From Otatea glauca (lineage: Eukaryota; Streptophyta; Magnoliopsida; Poales; Poaceae): a stretch of DNA of 64,000 bases. The stretch spans positions 30,787,410 through 30,851,409 of the forward strand of contig CM070726.1 in the NCBI GenBank assembly GCA_036346275.1. Direction: 5' to 3'. Below the pieces are notes generated by a model, which saw nothing but the letters and a program-made list of their open reading frames with translations, ran no database searches and was not told the DNA's origin. A program made the translations under genes and the position numbers. This document shows, piece by piece, positions 36,990 to 45,890 of this stretch (the stretch's first letter is position 1; each line of letters starts with the position of its first letter).

Positions 36990-37003
36990 AAAAAGGGGGA
37001 GAT
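36990..37003 (+). promoter_or_regulatory. Polypurine tract
   Basis: AAAAAGGGGGAGAT abuts the 3' LTR start at 37004, the position and composition expected for plus-strand cDNA priming. Confidence 0.9.
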
Positions 37004-38485
37004 TGAAAGTGCATCTAGGCCCCTTAAGAAGTTTTCGTGATAGATGGCAACACAATTGAAGAACTAATGTCTAAATGAGAATTTGTGTAGAGGTTGAAGC
37101 AATATCATCCTAGAAAAGGCAAATTAAAGATCACAGAAGAGTCTAAAATTTGTGAAGACGGCATCAAGTCTCGTTGTAAAGTTTTCTATTTTATTTGAGT
37201 CTAAGGATAGCCGTACTATTAAGAGGGATACAATGAGAAATCACTTTTAGGATATACGTGTGCTCAAGGATAAAAATTGCATTGCATAAATACTCCAAAA
37301 CACTTCTTTTGGTCAAAATGCACACATCTGGCCGAATGGGCCAACCCGGAGTATCCGGACTTTTATCCGGACTCTCCGGGTTGGGACTCTTGGTTCCAGT
37401 CCTGGATAGTCCGGAGTATCCGGACTTTTATCCGGACTCTCCGGGTTGGGACTCTCGGTTGCGTACTCGATAGTCCGAGTATCCGATATTTGGTCCGGAC
37501 ACTTCGGGTTAATTAGTCCGGAGTCTCCGGGTTTTTATCCGGAGTCTCTGGGTTAGCCGTCTCGGTTTGTTCTAATTCTTCCTGATCCGGAGTCTCCGGG
37601 TTGTAAGTCCGGAGTCTCCGGGTTGAGCGCAGCTCACCCCCAGCGGCTGGATTTTGGAGCACCTATATAAGCCTTCACTCTCCACCTAACTTGGTAGCTC
37701 CATTATTTCACTTGCTCATTCAAAAACACTCATTCTCTCTCTTGAGCTAAAATCCCCTTTCTCCACTTGAAGCTTTTGATAGATTTGATTCTTTTGGGTG
37801 AAAGGAGTGGATTTAAGTAACTAGTTCTTGCATCTTTCATACTTGAGCACAAGTTTCATCCTCCAAGTCGATTTCGCGAAGTATTTGTTACTCTTGGAGT
37901 TTGAAGAGCTCCTAGACGGCAAGGAGTCACCGGGAGCTTCCAAATCTTCGTGTGGTAAGCCCCGGAAGTTTGTGAAGGTAAGTCTCGCCTCCGAAAGGAG
38001 AGAGGCAAGAAGTGAAGACCGGCGAGTGCTTTGTGCAACACCGGGAGGAAAGTGGTCAAGAGGGACCGGGCTTTGTGCCTCCTCAACTGAGACGAGGATT
38101 CCTTCAAGAACCGAACTTCGGGTAAATTTCTTTGTCTTCGTGTTCTTGGTTGTGTTCTTGCTTGAGTTTGTTGTGATAGACCTTTGGAAGACCCGATCTA
38201 CTCTTTTGTTGTTTGTGGCTCCAGATCTACTATACCCTCAGGTACCTAACATCTTTAAGAACTTTTGTATTCAAGTAGATTGTCGAAACATTGCAGAGAT
38301 TTAAAATCCCTCTTCGAGATCCTCAATCCGGAGTATCCGACTCTGAACCCTGACAACCGGATAATCCGAGTATCCGGTTATATACTTTGACATTCCGGGT
38401 TGAGACCCTCGGGAGTTTTTATTTAACTGCAAAAATTTTATCCGCCTATTCACCCCCCCTCTAGGCTACATCTCAGGTCCTTTCA
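37004..38485 (+). repeat. Copia 3' LTR
   Basis: Colinear with the 5' LTR over its whole length, with the TATA box at 37674-37680. It shows clustered one-base losses in GG/CC-rich places (about 37450-37500, 38060-38120, 38330-38390) that the 5' LTR does not show. Confidence 0.95.
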
Positions 38486-38776
38486 CATCTTCTAACTCTA
38501 CTCGTGAGGACAATATTGCATATATAGAACCAAAAGTGTATCTGTTTATATTTATGATCTGTATTTGATAATTTGACAACAATGAAGTCAAGTAGCTATT
38601 TTCCCATCAGTTCAGACTCACAAGTCACAAATACAAGCACGACAACACAAAAGCCAGAGTTCTAACTTCTAAGACAACCATTGCTAACTTCTAACTCAAC
38701 TCGTGAGCACATGTACCACAGATACTGCAACATCGTGAGCACACTATCTGACTATAGCACCTTGCCACATATACCT

Positions 38777-39114
38777 CTATATCTCTTGTTTTCCTGTCCA
38801 AGCTCTTCTGTGAGCTAGCTTCAGCCAGTTAAGCATTTCATCGAGCACTTCGTGAAACTCTTGAAACAAAAAATGTAGGATAAGCATAGAGATGTGTTAG
38901 TGATAGTAATCAAGATGTATATCCTTTTTTTTTTGCAACAACAGTAGCAATCAGTAAATCTGTGACCTTGTTTCTTACTTGTAAAGCATCAGAAACATTG
39001 AACCTAAGATACACTGGATCATTTGTTTTATGATGTTCCGAAATCAATTGGACTTCACCTTCTGGAATGCCATATTGAAGTTTGATCTCCTGCCACTTCT
39101 TACATAGGAGTACT
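38777..39114 (-). pseudogene. Captured gene fragment, two C-terminal exons, gene not recognised
   Basis: On the minus strand an acceptor CCAACAG precedes exon 39114-38979, encoding CKKWQEIKLQYGIPEGEVQL then ISEHHKTNDPVYLRFNVSDA and LQ. A GTAAG donor follows at 38978. After a 119-bp intron, exon 38857-38777 encodes FHEVLDEMLNWLKLAHRRAW then TGKQEI and a stop. Codon structure, splice sites and phase agree, so this looks like the last two exons of a real gene. I do not recognise the protein. It lies between the transposase and its presumed GC-rich leader, on the same strand as the transposase. Confidence 0.6.
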
Positions 39115-39159
39115 CTGTTGGAACAATAACTTGATTAAAGTTCAAGAGCAAATATAACA

Positions 39160-39613
39160 ATGGAGAGGGAAATTGCGGCCTCCTATGAACCCAAGAAGAA
39201 CAGCGAAATTAGGATATTTGAGAATTCAGACGAGATGGCAACAGATCTGGCTGAGTACATTTCACAAGTTTCAGAAATTTCTGGTAAGGAAAGAGGATAC
39301 TTTTCTATTGTTCTATCTGAAGTACCTCTTGTCAGTTTTATGCAGTAATGCCTTTTCCTCATCAACTAAACTGCATTAACTAATATGTCAGTTTTTTTTC
39401 ACAAGGAGCAACTAACTCTGTATGAAATTTTTTGTACATATATATTCTGTATCTAAATTGCTTTGTCTTTAAACAGGAAACTCTGTGAAGCACCATACAA
39501 GAAGATCCTGGATTGGTCTAAATGGTACATCTTCTAGGCTGATGAACGTGCTGTAGCAAAAAAACCATGTGGAGAGTAACTATAAATTAGCAAAAGAAGG
39601 ATTTCTCTCCAAG
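39160..39613 (+). pseudogene. Captured 6-phosphogluconolactonase fragment (exons 1-2)
   Basis: The plus strand encodes MEREIAASYEPKKNSEIRIF, SDEMATDLAEYISQVSEISG and KERGYFSIVLSEVPLVSF in exon 1 (39160 to about 39346). After an intron with acceptor AACAG (39475-39476), exon 2 (39477-39613) encodes KLCEAPYKKILDWSKWYIF then ADERAVAK and ends CCAAG/GTATAT. This matches plant 6-phosphogluconolactonase (second step of the oxidative pentose phosphate pathway), including the WxDER signature. Damage: the LSGG loop reads LSEV, the Trp before ADER is TAG, and a seventh A in an A-run shifts the frame. Later exons are absent. Its orientation is opposite to the transposase. Confidence 0.85.
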
Positions 39614-39839
39614 GTATATTAACTTAAGATAATTTATTTCTTCATACTTTGTCTGCACCCAGCTATATGTGAACTCCATGCATTTCTTGTGTACTTGCAT
39701 CTTGCATAAGTTATTTGATTCGCAGAAACAAGTTAATTGCTTTTAATGCATAACTTAAAATAAATAGTTAATTGCTGTAATGCATAGATTCAGAGTTCAG
39801 ACAGAGCATACTGGGAATTGGGAATGACCGGAAGAGCCA

Positions 39840-40270
39840 ACTGTACCTTTAGGCGGCGGCAGCGTGGAGGCGACGCGGTGGGGGACAACGCGTAGAGGCG
39901 GCGCGGTGGGGGCGATGCGGCGAACGAGGGGCGCGGCGCGGCGCGTGGATCGCGCGGAGGCGACGAGGAGGCGCGGTGGATCGAGGCGGGGCGGCAAGGT
40001 GGGGCGCCGCAGGCGGGGCGCTGGGGCGAGCGGACGACGGGGGCGCGCGCGGGGCGGGTGGTGGGGGGAGAGGCGACGCGCGGGGCGACGCGATGGGCTT
40101 CACGGCCGGGGTGGGGCGGGGCGCGCGGTGGCCGTGGGGTCGCCGGCCGGGATGGACGAGGATCGGGCGGCGCCAGAGGGGCGGCTAGTGGCTCGAGTCG
40201 GAGCTTAGCCTCGAGATCGGGTGTTAAGCGCCGGGAGAGGAAGGAGGCTAGGGTTACGGTAGTTCGTGGG
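39840..40270 (-). promoter_or_regulatory. GC-rich leader/promoter region of the Ac-like element
   Basis: Extremely GC- and CpG-rich (GGCGCGG, GGGGCG repeats) in an otherwise AT-rich element, 200-640 bases from the right TIR. Ac is known to have a long GC-rich untranslated leader at its 5' end. Position and strand fit the same role here. Open frames in several directions are compositional. Confidence 0.55.
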
Positions 40271-40483
40271 CTACTGGGCTGGCCGCGTTCGAAATTCCGA
40301 TTCGTATACGGAATTTTCGAACCGCTGCTTCCGCTCGGATCCGCTCTCCGCTTCGCTTTGAAAAAATTCGCTTCCATTTCGCATCGATATTTACCGTTTC
40401 CGTTTCCGAAAAAGAGCTTCCGTTTCCGTTTTCGTCCAAAACGGTCAGAAAATTTCTGTTCGGTTTTCATCCCTAAACACAGT

Positions 40484-41435
40484 TAGCCCAGTGCAAGCTT
40501 CAGTCTTCGCAGCCCGTATACAAAACTTTCAGAATAAATCAACAACAATTCTTCACGTCATGGCAGCAGTGTCTGCACAACTGCGTGCTCACTAGACAAA
40601 CACGCGAGCAGCGCCTACCGGTCAGCAGGTACCACACATCGAACAGCGAACACCCAAACGCCAACACAAATTCCGCGCCACGCGACCGGAACCGACACCA
40701 CCCGGTCACCTCCCGCACACGTGTCGGTGGTTATCACACGTGGCGTCAGTCCACTGGCCTCGCGACCTGTTTGGAACCACGACGAGAAGGCGCGATGATC
40801 CAGCCGTGTGGGCCCATGGCCTACCCGTCAGCGAGGCTGAGGAAGCTTCGGGCGTGGATCCTTTGGACAAATGAGGCGGGTGCGGTGATTAGTACGCTAA
40901 ATGAGATAAGATTAAGAAAGAAACCCTCCTTGCTGGCTAATAAAAGAGCTCCATTGGTGTCCCTCGAATCCCCAAGACAAGACTGAGACCTCCATAGCAA
41001 CAAGAACACTTCCCAAATAAGCTCTAATCGCCCACACCACCATCCACCATCTCCGTGAGGTTTGAGCGAGGTTGTTACAGCTTAGTTAGATCTGAGCGAG
41101 TTCTTGCGTCTTCCAGGTACAGTTCACTCTCTCGCGCAATCTACTCATCTTAGGATTAATCTCCTTATTCTTCTTTTAACATCTTGGATTCAAGAACAGA
41201 GCTCCATAACCTTGTAGTTTCTGGGTTTCTGATTATTATTTTTTCTTTCTAGATTTTTATATACCGAAGAGGGGGTTGTTTTTCTACACCTCCTTGTGCA
41301 GCGATTACTAGATCTAAAAAAGCTTCTTTTTTATTTTTCTGCCTGTTCTTGGATTTTGGTAAAGAACAAGGCTATCTACTATTTTTTTTTCTAAAAAAAG
41401 CTTAAAAAGAATTTGCAAGTAGATTAGTTTATTTG
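40484..41435 (+). promoter_or_regulatory. Promoter and 5' leader of the ERF gene
   Basis: Between the Ac-like end and the ATG lie a DRE core ACCGAC (40691-40696), a G-box/ABRE ACACGTGTC (40717-40725), a second ABRE CACGTGGC (40737-40744) and a TATA-like TAATAAAAG (40938-40946). DRE plus paired ABREs is the usual signature of drought, cold and ABA response. A leader intron is possible: CCAG/GTACAG donor at 41117, and an acceptor near 41419-41426 after a T-rich tract. Start and intron need transcript data. Confidence 0.65.
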
Positions 41436-42236
41436 ATGGCGGCAGCTATAGATCGGCCCGGGGATCTGATGCGGGCACTCGAGCCTTTTATCCGAGATGC
41501 TCCGTTGCCTCAGATGCAGAAGATCCAGCCGCCGGCGTTTCCCCCCGCCTTGCCGCCGCCTTTCCCCACCGGAGCCCACGGCTGCCACTACATGGGCCCG
41601 GCCCAGATGCAGTACATCCAGGCCCGCCTCCACCTGCAGCGGCAGGCGGGGCTGGGCCCGCGGGCTCAGCCCATGAAGCCCGCGGCTGCCGCGCCGGCGC
41701 CGCCTCGGCCGCAGAAGCTGTACCGCGGCGTGCGGCAGCGGCACTGGGGCAAGTGGGTGGCGGAGATCCGGCTGCCGCGCAACCGCACTAGGCTCTGGCT
41801 CGGCACCTTCGATACCGCCGAGGAGGCCGCGCTCGCCTACGACCAGGCCGCCTACCGCCTGCGCGGCGACGCTGCGCGGCTCAATTTCCCGGACAACGCC
41901 GCGTCGCGAGGCCCGCTCGACGCCGCCGTGGACGCCAAGCTCCAGGCCATCTCCCACACCATCGCCGCGTCCAAGAACTCCAAGGCCAGGCATAGTAAGG
42001 CCACACCCATCAACGCGCCCGCGGCAGCGGCGTTCAGCCACTGCTCCTCCGAGCACTCCGTTGGCTCGGCCGTGGACGACGGCTCTGAGACGTCGTCGGC
42101 CTCAACCTCGGCCTCGCCGCTCGCGGAGATGGACCAGCTGAACTTCAACGAGGTGCCGTGGGACGAGGCCGAGAGCTTCGTGCTCAAGAAGTACCCGTCC
42201 TACGAGATCGACTGGGACTCGCTGCTCTCCAACTAG
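41436..42236 (+). CDS. AP2/ERF transcription factor, DREB A-6 (RAP2.4-like)
   Basis: A 266-residue single-exon gene. The start is ATG at 41436 (MAAAIDRPGD). One AP2 domain spans residues about 96-152 (YRGVRQRHWGKWVAEIRLPR ... RTRLWLGTFDTAEEAALAYD ... RGDAARLNFP). It has the YRG and RAYD-type (LAYD) elements, with Val at domain position 14 and Leu at 19, the A-6 pattern. A Pro-rich N terminus and a Ser-rich region precede a conserved acidic C terminus (FNEVPWDEAE ... KKYPSYEIDWDSLL), which resembles the RAP2.4 group activation motif. It should bind DRE or GCC-type boxes in the nucleus and regulate stress or hormone genes. No internal damage is seen. It is the only intact host gene here and is strongly GC-rich compared with its surroundings. 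Confidence 0.95.
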   Translation: MAAAIDRPGDLMRALEPFIRDAPLPQMQKIQPPAFPPALPPPFPTGAHGCHYMGPAQMQYIQARLHLQRQAGLGPRAQPMKPAAAAPAPPRPQKLYRGVRQRHWGKWVAEIRLPRNRTRLWLGTFDTAEEAALAYDQAAYRLRGDAARLNFPDNAASRGPLDAAVDAKLQAISHTIAASKNSKARHSKATPINAPAAAAFSHCSSEHSVGSAVDDGSETSSASTSASPLAEMDQLNFNEVPWDEAESFVLKKYPSYEIDWDSLLSN

Positions 42237-42922
42237 TATGATGTAATCTAGCAGCCATGGCCGGTGCAGATGAGGTTTTAGACATTCTGTAAGGCCAAGT
42301 GATCATTATGTTTGTTCTTGTAGTATTTTCCATTGTTGTAGTGGTTGAATTCCCGGAGGATGCTTGCCGGCGTCGTTTTTGTGTCCGGCGTCTCCGGATG
42401 TAACTGTGTCTAGCAAGCAGTGACTTTGGTGGAGTAAAAGTGCAAACATTGGTGTGCTACTGATCTTTGTAGGCTGTAATCACGTGTTGTTGATACTTGT
42501 ACTACTGTGAATTAACGTATGCCATTGTGCTCTAGATCTTGGCTGCTGTCTGCTGATGCGTGTTCTCACAAACTTTCATTTTGTGCTGAAGTTTTGGATT
42601 TAGCTGGTGGTACATGTTGTCGAGGCTAAAATGAATTGGATAACGACTGGAGTCGGTTTGACTAGTTTGACAATTCGCCGATGCTGTCAGGTACTTGTCC
42701 AGCGAACTGAGTTCCGGCTAAAGATCAAGAACAATCTCACACATCACACTGCGACGGCTTTGTGAAGGCCTGAAAGGGAACAGGCTATTCGCTCCTTCGA
42801 TCAGCACCTCCTGGTTTTCAGATGAATCAATCAATATATATATGGTGTGAACCGCATAACGCACTAACGGATTGTGGTATTTCACGGATTGATCTCAACC
42901 CTGATTTTACTGAGGTCCAGCT
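42237..42922 (+). other. ERF 3' untranslated region and short intergenic
   Basis: T-rich sequence after the stop codon, probably the 3' UTR to roughly 42500; no strong AATAAA is seen. The rest shows no gene and ends in GTCCAGCT, the left TSD of the next element. Confidence 0.5.
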
Positions 42923-44311
42923 CAGGGTTCCAAATCTCGCCGAAATTTTGGATTTCGAGCCTCCACGAAATCTAGATTATCGGTCAGATAAAAAAAATTT
43001 GAAATTGCTATGGTAATTTCGTTTTTTCGGCTAAATTTCGTGTTTTTGGCCGGTTTTTGAACTTTTAGGGCTGGATTTGGTCCAATAACCCTTAGGAAAG
43101 TCATCTCTTATGAAAATTTGTTGAAAAACCGATTTTTTTAGACATTTTGAAATTTTAACAGAAACACTGTCATATTTTTATAAAATTTTACAAGCTTGAT
43201 AATGAGCTGAAAAGTTTATGGTACTATCTTTAGTTGTTTAGGATCATACATAAAACATTTCAAAATAATTTAACTTCATTTGTTATCCTTAAAAAATCAA
43301 AAACAGAATGAATATAATTGGGACAGTTATATTGTCAGAATTTTATAAATTTTCTTGAGTGTGATTATGATCTAAAATTTTTGTGAGAGGTTGATAATTG
43401 ACTCAGTACCATTATATAAATTTTTCAAAAAAATTCAACTTTGTTTGTTTGGTCAATCAAATCTATGTAAACATTGAACTTCGTTTGTTATATTATATTT
43501 CAAAAATCAAAAAGAGAAGAACATAAATGGTACTGTGCCTTATAAGAATTTTATAAATTTACTGGAGTGTGATCATGATTCAAAAATTTTTGAGATATTA
43601 AGCACTTCTGTATCACCCTTCTGCAAAGTTTACAAAAATTTTAAACTTTTTTTATTGGTAATGCAAATCTATGTATTGATCATCAAATTTTAAATAAACA
43701 TTAATGTTACATTAGGACCATCCACAAAAATTTTCAAAAGTTTTTAACGTGGTTTAGATAATTTTTCATTTTGTTCAAATTTGCCGATAAGTCTTTTAAC
43801 AGGGCAGTAGTACTGTTCGAATTTTTAAAAATTCATTAAGTTTGATCATCTGAAAATTTTATGAGAATATTAGAGATGCATCATAACTATGCAAATTTTT
43901 TTTTCAAAAGTTTATAACATGGTTTGAACCATTTTGCATTCAGTTCAAAATTGTCAGTCAGCGTTTTATCATGATAGTAGTAATTTTTGAATTTTTAAAA
44001 ATTCCACAGACTTCATAATTATCTGAAATTTTTATGGCAATATCACTTCTGTGTCAGGACTCTCTAAAAGAAAATTTCAACATCGTTTGACCCACTTTTT
44101 TGTCGTTGCAAAAACGCCGAAATTTCGGGTATTTTACCCGAAATTTCAGGATTTCTCGGCGAATTTTGGGATTTCCCGGTAGCAAACGGACCGGATTTGA
44201 ATTTTAGTTTTTGATTTTGGAACGATATTTATCTGAAATACCGAGATTTTGTTAAAATTTCGTCTTCCGGTTCCAGCTAAGATTTTATCCGAAAACGAAA
44301 TTTGAATCTTT
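42923..44311 (-). mobile_element. Non-autonomous hAT-like element, copy 2 (inverted)
   Basis: Begins CAGGGTTCCAAATCTCG and ends CGAAATTTGAATCTTT; flanked by perfect 8-bp GTCCAGCT (42915-42922 and 44312-44319). Internal sequence matches copy 1 (20523-22013) in reverse orientation, including the shared TTATTGGACCAAATCCAGCC block near its left end. It is AT-rich, non-coding, with many GAAATTTCG palindromes. CAGGG termini and 8-bp TSDs support hAT. Confidence 0.8.
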
Positions 44312-44319
44312 GTCCAGCT

Positions 44320-45887
44320 TCATCACATGGCCGTTCCTCCTGCTGCAGACCAAGCCAGCCCACACCATTTTGCTGCATGTGTCTTCCCAGCGCTGATGAT
44401 TAGGTGACAAAAGACTAGTATCCAGCGTTCACAGTACCCGCATCGAACTGGTTCCATAAACAGAACCGTCGATAAACCAGTCAAATTCAAATTCAGGAAT
44501 TTCGATAATTTTGTTCTAAAGTTCTTTAAAATTAGTATTAATAGCTTTTTGACATTTGACATAAAATTTATTTTTTTTTAAAAAAACCGAATTTGTGAGA
44601 CGTTTTTGATCAAAACAGAATATAGATAATAGAAAAGGGAAAAAAAGAAAAAATTTCATGTATATGGATATGTATACGTTCTAATTGTACATTTCAGATG
44701 CAATAATATAATTTTTGGTTCATGGTATTGATCCGGGAAGTTTTTACGGAATCGGAATTATGTCTTTGTTTCAAATAAATGAATGGGGATAAAATAGCTT
44801 GGCTATTTTTTTTAATATAAATATGGTGCGAGATGTGATAAAAGAATCGGTTGTTATTAATTCTATAAATTAGTGTTAATACTCAACAATACCAAGTAGA
44901 GCGGTGACCAAAAAGTAGTTATTAATACTAGAAAAGTGGCCGTTGTTTCTTCATAATTAATGATAGCACACTATCCCATTGTTAAAAAAAATTGTATGTG
45001 GTCGTTAGTATTATTAACTATGGAGCCTTTAACAACCGCTAATGATCATAATTATGTGATTGTTAGGGACTTTTAATGACTATATCTCGCGTCGTTAATA
45101 ATTGTTTTCCTAGTAGTACTAAACTACTAATCATTCATCGAATATCTTTGATTGTCCTATAAATGCCCCCAACTTTTTATCATGTCATCACAAAACAGAG
45201 CTTTAGTACAAGATGTCATTGTTTTGAGTTCTCACGTTACTTTTACTTGAATATCCAGCATTTTATGCAATTTTTCTTGAATTTTTTCTAATTTTCACTG
45301 AGTGTGCCGATTTTCGATATAAACCGGTCGAAAATAGGTAAAAATCGGTCAAAAAAATCGATAAAACCGGTTGGTTTTTCGTCACTGTTTGACCACTAAA
45401 TTTAAAAAATTTAATTTTACAATTTGTTCGGTTTCCACCGAAGGGCAATTTTCGAGATGGGTTCGGTAATATAAACCGTGCTAGTATCCCAATCAAGCAA
45501 TGTATGCAAAATCTCCGCCCCAGGCACTGCACAAAGTTGGCTGCAACGTGTGAAGGCGCCAAGGCGGATCTTGCCTTCAGCAAAAACAAACGCAAGATTG
45601 CTAGGACTACAGGGGAAAGACCTGGGGCTCAAGTTATACGGGTCATTCCTAAAAATAAATAAATAAAATTTGTGAAGAATGCTAAACATCTGTCGCGTCT
45701 TTTTTTTTTTTGCGGAAGTATAATCAAATTTTGAGCTTTGTATATGCTTGATGATTCCTACCTTGGCCGGCTTTTCTTCCTTTTTCACCAGCTAGGTCAA
45801 GCGTGCGAGCACCGCCGTCTTCTTTGCCGCCGAGTGCCCTTCCGACAAACATACGCTCCGTGGCATGCCTCTTATCTTTTCCTTATA
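44320..45887. other. AT-rich intergenic sequence, no supported gene
   Basis: Holds a possible CACTA-type MITE (see 44926-45119) and a stretch rich in AAACCGGT/CGGTTT at 45297-45480. An open minus-strand frame at 45417-45788 has no recognisable domain. Confidence 0.45.
44926..45119. repeat. Possible CACTA-type MITE relic
   Basis: Left end ACTAGAAAAGTGGCCG and right end TTTTCCTAGTAGTA resemble degenerate CACTA termini. Between them are GTCGTTAATAAT-like repeats in both orientations. No clear TSD was found. Confidence 0.3.
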
Positions 45888-45890
45888 TTA

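Larger units (their letters stand above)
27142..38485 (+). mobile_element. Copia LTR retrotransposon with extra 3' ORF, TSD CATCT
   Basis: LTRs of 1,483 bp (27142-28624) and 1,482 bp (37004-38485) begin TGAAAGTGCATC and end CAGGTCCTTTCA. CATCT flanks the element (27137-27141, 38486-38490). A primer-binding site and a polypurine tract are present. Order inside is gag, protease, integrase, RT, RNase H, then a further ORF. This size and an extra ORF between pol and the 3' LTR fit the SIRE/Maximus group of plant Copia (inference). The first ~350 bp of the two LTRs differ at about 7 positions, so insertion is fairly recent. It landed upstream of the transposase exon of the Ac-like element. Confidence 0.95.
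24125..40475 (-). mobile_element. Ac-like hAT transposon with captured genes and nested Copia
   Basis: Terminal inverted repeats TAGGGATGAAAAC (24125-24137) and GTTTTCATCCCTA (40463-40475) are flanked by identical 8-bp AACACAGT (24117-24124 and 40476-40483). The terminal 11 bases equal the Ac/Ds terminus as I recall it. AAACGG, the known Ac transposase subterminal motif, recurs several times within about 150 bp of each end. The transposase gene on the minus strand ends near the left TIR, the layout of Ac. Without the 11.35-kb Copia insertion the element is about 5.0 kb, close to Ac (4.6 kb). Captured gene fragments lie at 38777-39613. Confidence 0.92.

Noticed and set aside
39790..40470. 226-codon Pro/Arg/Ala-rich frame on the minus strand
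   Set aside because: Lies in the GC-rich leader and TIR of the Ac-like element; absence of stops follows from base composition.
41433..41435. TTG at 41433 as start of the ERF protein
   Set aside because: The next codon is ATG (41436) in the same frame; nuclear genes normally start at ATG.
41424..42056. 210-codon frame antisense to the ERF gene
   Set aside because: Mirror of the AP2 coding sequence; GC-rich codons leave the opposite strand open.
45417..45788. 123-codon minus-strand frame
   Set aside because: No recognisable domain; overlaps CGGTTT-rich repeat sequence.
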